NCBI GenBank assembly: GCA_030540535.1
Contig: JAUNWB010000101.1
Span: 1 to 5,795 of the forward strand
Direction: 5' to 3'
Source: Elusimicrobiales bacterium
GTDB lineage: Bacteria > Elusimicrobiota > Elusimicrobia > Elusimicrobiales > Elusimicrobiaceae
Length of the DNA stretch: 5,795 bases
Positions 1 through 5,795 of this stretch are shown piece by piece (the stretch's first letter is position 1; each line of letters opens with the position of its first letter). The notes below the pieces were generated by a model that saw nothing but the letters and a program-made list of their open reading frames with translations, was not told where the DNA came from and ran no database searches. The position numbers and the translations under genes are program-made.

Positions 1-100
1 ACGGCTGGGGCGGAATACCGTCCGTCGCCTGCCCCGCACCACCGCTGATAAACGCCAAAGTAGGATATCTGGTCCCCAAAGTTAAGTTATTGTTTTCCAT
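1..100 (-). CDS. Truncated unknown protein, N-terminal 33 residues
   Basis: Only the N-terminal 33 codons are inside the window; the frame is open to the left edge. The protein begins [20 protein letters not shown] and continues with a short Gly/Ala stretch and an Asp-Gly-Ile-Pro-Pro segment. The ATG at 98-100 was chosen because a strong ribosome-binding site (AAGGAG, complement of 110-115) sits 9 bases upstream, and the other nearby ATG, in a different frame, stops after eight codons. There is no obvious signal peptide. It follows the porin stop by 44 bp with no hairpin between them, so it is probably co-transcribed with the porin. I do not recognise the family. The Gly-rich segment could be a ligand-binding loop, but that is a guess. 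Confidence refers to the gene being real, not to any function. Confidence 0.75.
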   Translation of the reverse strand, partial: MENNNLTLGTRYPTLAFISGGAGQATDGIPPQP

Positions 101-144
101 AATTTCATTCTCCTTTTTATGATTACTGCTCTTGTGTTACCCCA

Positions 145-1383
145 CTACAACATTACTGTTGTACGCAACCCGGCCACCGTAGTCACCCCCTGGCCCGGGT
201 TGAGAGCGGCCCTCGGATAAAACTGCAAATCCGGAGTGACCGTTACAAATTTGCCGATACCGATTACCCACTGAACTTCCAGCGCCGTTTCGCTCCCGCG
301 CATTTCGGCCGGATAGCCAAGGCCCTTTGCGCTCAAGCGGTTATGCGCTATACCCACGGTAATGGCGTCCTGCGGGTTGCGCTCAAACGGATTTAACAAC
401 GCAGCACCCGCCGCATAAGAATTTTTAATGCCCGTTACTCCGCCCGTAGACCCGTTGGCGCGGCCGAATACGGCCCATTTTTCGCCGAGGTTCTGCTGGG
501 CGTTAAAAGACCAGCCGTTTACGTTCTCCGGCTGGGCGGAAACGGACGGCTGGTAATAATATAAAAAGCTGTACTGCCCCGCGCCGATATGAAATGAAGG
601 CGTCCACGCCAGGGACGCAAACGCGGTATATTTGCCGTCAAACGCGCTGGACAGGCGCGCGGTTTGGCCGGACACGTTGGACGCGTCCTGATACCCCGCC
701 GCGACGGAGAACAAATCGTTTTGAGCCTGTACGTACGCACCAATAGAGGCCGACGGATAGGCCGAACTCGCGTTTTGCGACAGGGCAAAGTTCATGAGCG
801 CCGTCTGCTGGTTATCCAGGTAAGCGGTGCCGTCAAAGTTGGAGAGGGGGAATTGACCCGCGGTAACGCTCATCCAGTCCCACTCGCCGGGCAGCGTGTG
901 CGTATAGGAAAGTTCGAAGAAAATCTTTTGGTTGGAAGTGTAATCATTCTGTGCGGAAGCGACGTCCAAACGGTCCTGCAAAGCTGCGCCGGAAGCACCC
1001 CAGTAATGCGACAAATTATAGCTAAAGTTGATTTCGCCCGAGCCGGCGGCGCGGTCTTTAAACAGCGTCCAGTTGGCGTAGGGATAATAAATCCCCTGGA
1101 CGGACGTCTGTTTTCCGCCGGGTGCGCCGCGCTGAATTAAATAAGATACGTCCACGCCCCACTGGAGGCCCAATTCATCAGACAGCTTATTTTTAAAGTT
1201 GATGTATTCCTGCCCGAAACCAGTAAACGGATGATTTTCGATATGTGCCCGGGACGCCAAACGCTGTTTGTGTTTGGCCTGGGATAATTGCGACGTACTT
1301 TCCTGCGCCCAAGCATTTGAAAGAGTGCCCAACATACAACCAATAAACAAACCTGCCGCGGCCTTGATGGTGCCCGTGTTCAT
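145..1383 (-). CDS. OprB-family carbohydrate-selective outer-membrane porin
   Basis: A predicted outer-membrane beta-barrel channel of the OprB family, whose characterised members pass sugars and other small solutes. Residues 1-26 form a signal peptide (Lys7, then a hydrophobic stretch, then Ala24-Trp-Ala26 before Gln27). From about residue 50 the protein shows alternating, aromatic-rich, Gly/Asn-punctuated segments typical of barrel strands. The C-terminal part carries recognisable OprB features: a strand with AITVGIAHNRL, an ETALEVQW segment, and VTVTPDLQFYPRAALNPG near the end, resembling the 'TLQPDLQYIINPG' region of known OprB proteins. The length (412 aa) is usual for the family. It ends in Leu rather than the common terminal Phe. 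The start codon is preceded by a weak, G-only ribosome-binding site (GGGGG, complement of 1391-1395). A promoter and a small inverted repeat lie upstream. Its substrate cannot be told from sequence. Confidence 0.88.
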   Translation of the reverse strand: MNTGTIKAAAGLFIGCMLGTLSNAWAQESTSQLSQAKHKQRLASRAHIENHPFTGFGQEYINFKNKLSDELGLQWGVDVSYLIQRGAPGGKQTSVQGIYYPYANWTLFKDRAAGSGEINFSYNLSHYWGASGAALQDRLDVASAQNDYTSNQKIFFELSYTHTLPGEWDWMSVTAGQFPLSNFDGTAYLDNQQTALMNFALSQNASSAYPSASIGAYVQAQNDLFSVAAGYQDASNVSGQTARLSSAFDGKYTAFASLAWTPSFHIGAGQYSFLYYYQPSVSAQPENVNGWSFNAQQNLGEKWAVFGRANGSTGGVTGIKNSYAAGAALLNPFERNPQDAITVGIAHNRLSAKGLGYPAEMRGSETALEVQWVIGIGKFVTVTPDLQFYPRAALNPGQGVTTVAGLRTTVML

Positions 1384-1406
1384 TACGTTACCCCCGGAAT
1401 TAAAAA

Positions 1407-1426
1407 TATCGGTTTACCCCCCGATA
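1407..1426. repeat. 6-bp inverted repeat in the porin leader
   Basis: TATCGG (1407-1412) and CCGATA (1421-1426) are perfect inverted arms around an 8-base spacer. The element overlaps the predicted porin transcription start (about 1424) and lies just upstream of the porin start codon. It could be an operator or a small leader hairpin. A 6-bp match is short and can occur by chance. Confidence 0.4.
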
Positions 1427-1430
1427 CCGT

Positions 1431-1459
1431 AAGATACCCGCACAAAGCGTTTTTAACAA
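1431..1459 (-). promoter_or_regulatory. Predicted sigma-70-type promoter for the porin
   Basis: On the minus strand, TTGTTA (complement of 1454-1459) and TATCTT (complement of 1431-1436) are separated by exactly 17 bases, close to the TTGACA/TATAAT consensus. Transcription would start near 1424, giving a leader of about 40 bases before the porin ATG at 1383. Identified by eye only. Confidence 0.5.
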
Positions 1460-1484
1460 CACGCAAAAAAGGATTAGTTTTAGG

Positions 1485-1490
1485 TACAAT
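1485..1490 (+). promoter_or_regulatory. Predicted -10 element for the methyltransferase gene
   Basis: TACAAT matches the -10 consensus at five of six positions. No convincing -35 is seen 16-18 bases upstream. The element ends only 6 bases before the ATG at 1497, so transcription would begin at or within a base or two of the start codon, giving a leaderless mRNA. This agrees with the lack of a usable ribosome-binding site: the nearest purine run (AAAAAAGGA, 1465-1473) is more than 20 bases from the ATG. Confidence 0.4.
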
Positions 1491-1496
1491 ACATAT

Positions 1497-2576
1497 ATGG
1501 CCGACGAATACGCTTACCAAACCGAAGGAATCAAATACGCGGGTTCCAAACTAAAACTGCTGCCGATGATTTTGGCGCGCATCCGCGCGCTGGACGGCGT
1601 AAAAACGGTATTGGACGGCTTTTCCGGCACCACGCGCGTTTCGCAGGCGTTGGCGCAGGCGGGATACCAAGTCACGGCCAATGATGTTTCGCCCTGGAGC
1701 GAAGTCTTCGCCCAATGTTATTTAAAATCGTCCAAGCCGGACGAATTTTACGAAAAAATCCTCGCGCATTTAAACGCGCTCCCCGGTAAAAACGGCTGGT
1801 TTTCCGCGCATTACGGGGGGACGGAAACCGATCATAAAAAGCCGTTCCGCCTAAAGAACATGCAAAAGCTGGACGCCGTGCGCGAAGAAATAGACCGCTT
1901 AAATCTGGCGTGGACAGACCAATGCGTGCTTCTTACAAGCCTTATCCTCGCGCTGGACAAGGTGGACAGTACGCTCGGGCACTTTACGTCCTACTTAGCG
2001 CGCTGGTCGGCGCGTTCCGGGGGGGATTTAACGTTAAAAATGCCCGTACGGCCGCCCTCTAGCCCGGAGCATGAAGTAGTACGGCAAGATATTTTTGACA
2101 CAATAAAAAACCGCCGCTGGGACCTCGCTTATTTCGACCCGCCCTACGGCTCCAATAATGACAAAATGCCCTCCAGCCGCGTACGCTACAACGCCTATTA
2201 CCACTTTTGGACCACCGTCATCCAAAACGACCGTCCGCCCCTGTTCGGCGCGGCCGCCCGGCGCGAAGATTCCCGCGATAAACACAACCCGTTCGAATCG
2301 TTCCGCCGCGGCCCAAACGGCCGTTTTGAAGCGTTAAACGCCGTCGACCGCCTGCTCGCGCAAACCGACGCCCGCTATATTTTATTTTCCTACAGTTCCG
2401 GCGGCAGAATCCCGCGGGAAGAGCTGCTGGACGCGCTGCGCGCGCACGGCAAACTAAGGACGGCCGACAAAATCGACTATCAAAAAAATATAATGGCCCG
2501 TTTAACCAGCACCGATGAGTGGACCCGCCGCGGGGCCAACCGGGAATACTTGTTTTTAATCGAAAAAGGAGTTTAA
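1497..2576 (+). CDS. D12-class N6-adenine DNA methyltransferase
   Basis: Transfers a methyl group from S-adenosylmethionine to the N6 of adenine in a specific DNA site, acting in the cytoplasm on the chromosome. Motifs run in the D12 (Dam-like, alpha) order. KYAGSKLKLLP at residues 13-23 is the N-terminal cofactor-binding motif X. VLDGFSGTTRVSQ (about 38-50) is motif I, with Ser in the FxG loop. YFDPPYGSN holds the catalytic DPPY at 214-217. YILFSYSS at 294-301 matches the conserved strand after the active site. The region between motifs I and IV probably holds the target-recognition part. The ATG at 1497 is the only canonical start before the in-frame stop at 1401-1403, and a later start at Met24 would remove motif X. 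At 359 aa it is somewhat longer than E. coli Dam. No restriction enzyme gene is adjacent. The target sequence is unknown. It is followed after one base by the HEAGH membrane-protein gene. Confidence 0.9.
   Translation: MADEYAYQTEGIKYAGSKLKLLPMILARIRALDGVKTVLDGFSGTTRVSQALAQAGYQVTANDVSPWSEVFAQCYLKSSKPDEFYEKILAHLNALPGKNGWFSAHYGGTETDHKKPFRLKNMQKLDAVREEIDRLNLAWTDQCVLLTSLILALDKVDSTLGHFTSYLARWSARSGGDLTLKMPVRPPSSPEHEVVRQDIFDTIKNRRWDLAYFDPPYGSNNDKMPSSRVRYNAYYHFWTTVIQNDRPPLFGAAARREDSRDKHNPFESFRRGPNGRFEALNAVDRLLAQTDARYILFSYSSGGRIPREELLDALRAHGKLRTADKIDYQKNIMARLTSTDEWTRRGANREYLFLIEKGV
2565..2571 (+). promoter_or_regulatory. Ribosome-binding site inside the methyltransferase gene end
   Basis: AAAGGAG lies in the last codons of the methyltransferase gene, 6 bases before the ATG at 2578. 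The methyltransferase stop (2574-2576) falls between this site and the next start. The arrangement fixes the downstream start and makes translational coupling of the two genes likely. Confidence 0.8.
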
Positions 2577-2577
2577 C

Positions 2578-3216
2578 ATGCGTAATTTATGGCATAATTT
2601 TTGGGATTTTTTGGACCCGTACCGCCGCGGCCCGCTCTTCCACAAATACGGCTGGAAAGGCCTCTTGTTTATTGCGGCCGCCACGTATTTTTTATATCAG
2701 TGGTACGTCGGCCCGCGCCAATGCCCGTTTGCAGGCGTGCTTTGGCTGATGACCATCGGTATTCACGAAGCGGGGCACCCTATCTTCCGCTTTATTTCGG
2801 GCGGTAATTTTGCGTGGACGATTTGGGGCGGAACGGTGATGGAACTGGGCGTGCCGATTTTGGCGTATCTGTCTTTTTTACGGAGGGGGAAAGAAATCCA
2901 GGCTGATATATGTATGCTCCTCTTGGCCATCGCCTGCTACAGTGTAGGGCATTACTCCGGCTGCAGCCTGGACCCGGTCATCAGCCTTTTAAACGCCGGG
3001 CCCGAAACGCTGCCGGACTGGGATTATATGCACAAATGGCTCGGTACGGAAGGGTATGAATGGCATTTCCGCCATGCGTTTTACGGGCTGAGTGCGTTTT
3101 TGGGTGCGCTGGGCATGTATTTAACCGCCGCGCATTTTTGGGCCTGGACCAACCCAGACGGCCACAATTATAACGATGACGACGACGGACACGACCGCTT
3201 TTTCACCCGCGGATAA
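2578..3216 (+). CDS. Multi-pass membrane protein with HEAGH motif, putative zinc metalloprotease (M50-like)
   Basis: A 212-aa inner-membrane protein of unproven function. Hydrophobic segments lie at about residues 27-43, 50-62, 80-101, 108-125 and 167-190, so four or five membrane spans. The second runs into IHEAGHPIF, with HExxH at 63-67, the zinc-binding and catalytic signature of membrane metalloproteases such as site-2 (M50) proteases. A GGTVMELGVP segment (84-93) follows. Candidate third zinc ligands are Asp132 (SLDP) and Asp147/Asp149 (DWD). The classic M50 motif (NxxPxxxLDG) is not present, so assignment to M50 proper is doubtful. From memory, uncharacterised bacterial membrane proteins share this HEAGH...GG...P...DW layout. 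The C-terminus is hydrophilic, with an acidic run at 200-203. The start is set by a good ribosome-binding site 6 bases upstream. Coupling to the methyltransferase suggests shared expression, not necessarily a shared function. Confidence 0.75.
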   Translation: MRNLWHNFWDFLDPYRRGPLFHKYGWKGLLFIAAATYFLYQWYVGPRQCPFAGVLWLMTIGIHEAGHPIFRFISGGNFAWTIWGGTVMELGVPILAYLSFLRRGKEIQADICMLLLAIACYSVGHYSGCSLDPVISLLNAGPETLPDWDYMHKWLGTEGYEWHFRHAFYGLSAFLGALGMYLTAAHFWAWTNPDGHNYNDDDDGHDRFFTRG

Positions 3217-3220
3217 CCAC

Positions 3221-3250
3221 AAAAAACCCGGGGCAAAATCCCGGGTTTTT
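3221..3250. terminator. Bidirectional intrinsic terminator
   Basis: AAAAACCCGGG (3222-3232) pairs perfectly with CCCGGGTTTTT (3240-3250) around a 7-base loop (3233-3239). The A tract on one side and T tract on the other let it work in both directions. It lies between the convergent ends of the HEAGH membrane-protein gene (stop 3214-3216) and rmuC (stop 3274-3276). Confidence 0.85.
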
Positions 3251-3273
3251 AGATACTGCATAAACTTATTCTA

Positions 3274-4596
3274 TTACAAAAACAAATCCGTTTCCGGCGC
3301 GGCGGCAAGCGCGGATTTTTCCGCTTTGGACGCCTTCTCCTTACACCCGTTATAGGTGTATCCCACACGTTTTAACCGGCGGGCGTTGGCACTGGTGAGG
3401 GGAACTTCGTAAATATCCACAATGCGCTGGGCCACGGGCAGAAACGCGCCCTTGTTGCCGTCGATATGCCAGCGCGCTGTTTTTACCGCTTCCGTTGCGT
3501 TTTGCACGGCGTTTTCCGCTTTGGCAAAATTCACCAAAAAATCGTTGAATTTTTCCATGAGTTTTAAAATATCGTCTTTTAAATCTTCCATGTATTCGTG
3601 CTGTTTGTCGATGTCCCACAGTTTGGAAACCATTTTAAGCGTACTCATTAAAGACGTGGCTGACACAAGCGCGATGTTGTTTTTCCACGCTTCGTTTAAA
3701 ATATCCGGGTCCGCTTCCGTGGCCGCCAAAAGCGCGCTTTCGGGATAGACGAACATGAGCGTATAGTCGGGCTGGACTTTGTCGCCTTCCGCCAAAAATT
3801 TCTTATAGTACTTTTTGGAACTCAAATCTTTAATCGTCTTTTTAACGTCTTTTACATGCTCGGCGAGTGCGGCGGCCTTTTCTTTGGGGTCCTGCGCGTT
3901 AAAATACGTTGCGTAATGGTTGAAAATGGTTTTGGAATCCACCACAATCCACCGGTCCGCCGGGAGCGCGATTTGCACGTCCACACGCTTGCCGTCGTCG
4001 GACACTTGCTGAAAGTAGTCGAGGCCTTCTTTCATACCGGCCGCGTCTAAAATGCGTTTTAAGGTTTCCTCGCCCCAACTGCCGCGCACGATGGCTTCGC
4101 CTTTGATGGCATTGGTTAAGTGTACGGCGCTTTGGTCGATTTTTTCGGTGGATTTGATGACGTCCGTCAGGCCTTTTTCCAGGCGCGCCTGCACGGCGGT
4201 GTTTTGGCGTTCCATTTCCGCCACTTTTTTAACAAAGTTTTCCAGATGCAGGGTTAACGGACGCAGGACCTCGGAATTTTTGGCCTCAAGCCCTTTGGTT
4301 TTGTCTTCTAAAATTTTGCCCGCCAGTTCGCTGAACTGCGCCTGATAGGTGGAGGATAAATCTTTAAAATTCTTTTCAATCAACTCTTTTTCTCGCAAGA
4401 GGGAGCGGGTTTCTTCCTCCAAACGGGCTTTGTCTACCGCCAGCGCGCCGTTTTCCGCGCGCAAACGCGCCGTTTCCGGCTCCAGCGCGCCCAACCGGGC
4501 GGCCTCGCCCTGCGCACTTTTTAAACGCGCCGACAGCCACAACCACGTAAATAGACACCCTACCGAAACACCCGCTAAAACAGCAATAATATACAT
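3274..4596 (-). CDS. rmuC: DNA recombination protein RmuC
   Basis: RmuC limits certain rearrangements, such as recombination between inverted repeats, in E. coli; its biochemical activity is thought to be nuclease-like. A membrane anchor lies at residues 2-22, followed by a long charged coiled coil (about 23-160). The conserved RmuC domain covers roughly 160-410. Hallmarks are AIVRGSWGEETLKRIL (168-183), the PD-(D/E)xK-like pair VDVQIALP (Asp206) and VVDSK (Asp220, Lys222), MFVYPESALLAA (281-292) and VSATSLMSTLK (311-321). The length (440 aa) is close to the E. coli protein (about 475). The ATG at 4594-4596 has AAGGAG (complement of 4605-4610) 8 bases upstream. It appears to be a single-gene unit, divergent from the small lipoprotein. 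The C-terminal tail after about 415 is Lys/Ala-rich and probably disordered. Confidence 0.95.
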   Translation of the reverse strand: MYIIAVLAGVSVGCLFTWLWLSARLKSAQGEAARLGALEPETARLRAENGALAVDKARLEEETRSLLREKELIEKNFKDLSSTYQAQFSELAGKILEDKTKGLEAKNSEVLRPLTLHLENFVKKVAEMERQNTAVQARLEKGLTDVIKSTEKIDQSAVHLTNAIKGEAIVRGSWGEETLKRILDAAGMKEGLDYFQQVSDDGKRVDVQIALPADRWIVVDSKTIFNHYATYFNAQDPKEKAAALAEHVKDVKKTIKDLSSKKYYKKFLAEGDKVQPDYTLMFVYPESALLAATEADPDILNEAWKNNIALVSATSLMSTLKMVSKLWDIDKQHEYMEDLKDDILKLMEKFNDFLVNFAKAENAVQNATEAVKTARWHIDGNKGAFLPVAQRIVDIYEVPLTSANARRLKRVGYTYNGCKEKASKAEKSALAAAPETDLFL

Positions 4597-4625
4597 AAAA
4601 AATTCTCCTTATACGGCTTTTTTTA

Positions 4626-4631
4626 ATTGTA
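4626..4631 (-). promoter_or_regulatory. rmuC: Predicted -10 element for rmuC
   Basis: TACAAT on the minus strand (complement of 4626-4631) would start transcription near 4619, giving a leader of about 24 bases that contains the AAGGAG ribosome-binding site. No good -35 is seen at normal spacing, so this is a weak call. Confidence 0.35.
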
Positions 4632-4655
4632 CAAAGTTTTGATTTAAAGAAGTTC

Positions 4656-4683
4656 TCGACAAAAAAATTTTATAAAATATAAG
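4656..4683 (+). promoter_or_regulatory. Predicted promoter for the small lipoprotein gene
   Basis: TCGACA (4656-4661) and TATAAG (4678-4683) are separated by 16 bases in very A+T-rich DNA. Transcription would start near 4690, leaving a short leader with the ribosome-binding site AGGAG (4701-4705), 7 bases before the ATG at 4713. Overlapping A/T-rich hexamers (for example TATAAA at 4671) make the exact -10 uncertain. Confidence 0.5.
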
Positions 4684-4712
4684 AGAAATTATTTTTACAC
4701 AGGAGTTAGCCC

Positions 4713-5027
4713 ATGAAAAAACTGTTACCGCTTGGCGTACTGGCCGCTATCCTGGCCGCCGGCTGCGCTTCCACGGGTTCCACCACCGCCACTACCGCCA
4801 ACAAAACGATGACGCTGGAAGAAGCCCTGCAAAAATCCGCCGAAACGCGCCAGAAATTAATGGACGCCAAACAGTCTTACCAAAACGCCAAAACGGCCGC
4901 CGAAGTGGCTTCCGGCCAAAAATCCGCCGTGGACGTTGCAAAAGAACAGCTCCAGCAAAAAGCCGACGCCACGAAAAAACAAATCGCCGACGAAAAAGCC
5001 GCTTGGGCCGAATTGTTGGGCAAATAA
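4713..5027 (+). CDS. Small helical lipoprotein, possibly Lpp-like
   Basis: A 104-aa secreted protein with a lipoprotein signal: Lys2-Lys3, a hydrophobic stretch, and LAAGC at 14-18, so Cys18 is the likely lipidated residue. The -3 residue is Ala rather than the usual Leu, which is tolerated. A Ser/Thr-rich linker (20-34) is followed by a charged, Ala/Lys/Gln/Glu-rich region (about 34-102) that is almost certainly helical. It is interrupted only by SGQKS (67-71), which could be a turn in a helical hairpin. The last residue is Lys104. This plan recalls the Braun lipoprotein Lpp, whose C-terminal Lys is joined to peptidoglycan, but the mature protein here (87 aa) is longer than Lpp (58 aa) and I cannot show homology. 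It has its own promoter and terminator, as expected for an abundant short mRNA. Confidence 0.85.
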   Translation: MKKLLPLGVLAAILAAGCASTGSTTATTANKTMTLEEALQKSAETRQKLMDAKQSYQNAKTAAEVASGQKSAVDVAKEQLQQKADATKKQIADEKAAWAELLGK

Positions 5028-5039
5028 CATTTGCAGACA

Positions 5040-5075
5040 AAAAATACCCCGGAGTTTTTACTCCGGGGTATTTTT
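5040..5075. terminator. Strong bidirectional intrinsic terminator
   Basis: A perfect 16-bp stem (5040-5055 pairing with 5060-5075) with a TTTT loop. The core is ACCCCGGAGT / ACTCCGGGGT, flanked by A and T runs. It follows the lipoprotein stop (5025-5027) by 12 bases. On the other strand it overlaps the last two bases of the stop codon of the Cys-rich gene, so it can serve both convergent genes. Confidence 0.9.
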
Positions 5076-5795
5076 AATTTCTTCTCCACGTATAAGGGTC
5101 ACATAACTGTTCAGACAGCAGGCTTCCGTCCCGGTCGGTTAAATCAGTCCAATCCTCCGTCGTTTCCCGGCATTCGGCATAACTGACTAACGCGGATACG
5201 GCATAAGACCCGCTATAGGAGGCACAGCCGCCATAAGAGAAACAGGCCTGAATAACACCGGGGTGACTTTCCAATGAACGGTAAATATATTTTTTGCCCA
5301 CCTCGCAGGACGGACAAGGCCGGCCCACCTCGCAATCCAGATACCAGCTCGAATCATTATAAGGACCCGACGCCAAAAACTTAAAGTTATATTCCACCCA
5401 CCCGGCAACACTGCTTGGATACTCGCCATGCGCAAAAAAATGGTCATCGGTGATACTCGTGCCCCCGTTGCCGCAATCAGCTAAATTGAGGGTAGACCCG
5501 TAATGGCGCGTGAAGGACTCGCCTCCTTCACAAATATCTACCGCCCACTGGCATTGATACCCCGTTAAATACCGAGTCTTACACACCCCGGATTTTATAT
5601 ACTCGCAATTATTTTTATCCCAGGTATATGTAAGGTAGTCCTCGGAATAAGGACATTTTTCCTGGTAAGACTGCCCATTATACGGCTGACATTCTTCGGG
5701 TTCTTCACTTTTGCCTAATGCTCCGCACGCCAAATAAAGTTCATTCGAAGACGCGCCTTTGAGTTTTAAGCTCGTCCACTGCATTTGCCCACCGC
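5074..5795 (-). CDS. Truncated Cys-rich, probably exported protein (C-terminal part)
   Basis: The frame is open to the right edge, so the N-terminus is missing. A Met codon at 5782-5784 has only a poor ribosome-binding site and would give a protein without a signal peptide, so I treat the gene as continuing beyond the window. The visible 236 residues after that Met hold 15 Cys, are rich in Tyr, Ser, Gly and Trp, and contain no long hydrophobic stretch. Closely spaced Cys include a CEVGRPCPSCEVG segment, in which CEVG occurs twice. This composition suggests a disulphide-stabilised domain outside the cytoplasm, such as a surface or secreted protein. I recognise no family. The spread of Cys does not fit a simple zinc-finger pattern. 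The gene ends in CDPYTWRRN, and its TAA (complement of 5074-5076) lies at the edge of the shared terminator. Confidence 0.75.
   Translation of the reverse strand, partial: GGQMQWTSLKLKGASSNELYLACGALGKSEEPEECQPYNGQSYQEKCPYSEDYLTYTWDKNNCEYIKSGVCKTRYLTGYQCQWAVDICEGGESFTRHYGSTLNLADCGNGGTSITDDHFFAHGEYPSSVAGWVEYNFKFLASGPYNDSSWYLDCEVGRPCPSCEVGKKYIYRSLESHPGVIQACFSYGGCASYSGSYAVSALVSYAECRETTEDWTDLTDRDGSLLSEQLCDPYTWRRN

Noticed and set aside
664..1140. 158-codon open frame on the plus strand inside the porin gene
   Set aside because: It lies entirely opposite a well-supported OprB gene, has no ribosome-binding site, and its Arg/Gly/Val-rich translation looks like an antisense shadow.
1497..4596. A defence island of methyltransferase, membrane protein and RmuC
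   Set aside because: rmuC is convergent, separately terminated and a widespread housekeeping-type gene. There is no nuclease, ATPase or toxin gene alongside, so the sequence gives no real support for a joint defence system.
4052..4642. Two plus-strand open frames (4052-4345 and 4349-4642) antisense to rmuC
   Set aside because: They run opposite the conserved RmuC coding sequence, lack ribosome-binding sites, and have Ser/Arg/Phe-rich shadow composition.
3221..5075. The two hairpins as copies of a mobile repeat
   Set aside because: Their cores differ (CCCGGG versus CCCCGGAGT), and each sits directly after a stop codon with A/T flanks, so they are simply intrinsic terminators.
4792..5089. Minus-strand open frames opposite the small lipoprotein gene
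   Set aside because: They cross the terminator and overlap a better supported lipoprotein with lipobox, ribosome-binding site and promoter.

Overview
The window looks like an ordinary chromosomal stretch of a Gram-negative (diderm) bacterium. The support for this is an outer-membrane OprB-type porin with a Sec signal peptide, a small predicted lipoprotein, and an RmuC protein. The gene mix, the Cys-rich extracytoplasmic-looking protein and the general style recall gut Elusimicrobiota, but that assignment is a low-confidence impression from memory. Coding density is high, and every intergenic gap is under 120 bp.

Layout from left to right. A truncated unknown gene (minus, 1-100) lies 44 bp downstream of an OprB-family porin gene (minus, 145-1383), probably in one transcript. 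A 113-bp divergent region (1384-1496) separates the porin from a plus-strand pair: a D12-class DNA adenine methyltransferase (1497-2576) and, one base after its stop, a multi-pass membrane protein with an HEAGH zinc-protease-like motif (2578-3216). A strong hairpin (3221-3250) closes this pair and faces the end of rmuC (minus, 3274-4596). A 116-bp A+T-rich divergent region (4597-4712) separates rmuC from a small predicted lipoprotein (plus, 4713-5027). That gene ends at a perfect 16-bp hairpin, which also overlaps the stop of a truncated Cys-rich protein (minus, 5074 to the right edge).

How the genes relate. The porin and the truncated gene may form an uptake or catabolic operon, but the second product is unrecognised. 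The methyltransferase has no visible restriction partner. It is tightly coupled to the HEAGH membrane protein, whose ribosome-binding site lies inside the end of the methyltransferase gene. RmuC and the lipoprotein look like independent single-gene units. No mobile element, CRISPR array, tRNA or rRNA is visible. I do not see a clear new multi-gene system. The items most worth a second look are the methyltransferase/membrane-protein pair, the possibly leaderless methyltransferase start, the Lpp-like small lipoprotein with a C-terminal lysine, and the Cys-rich protein.
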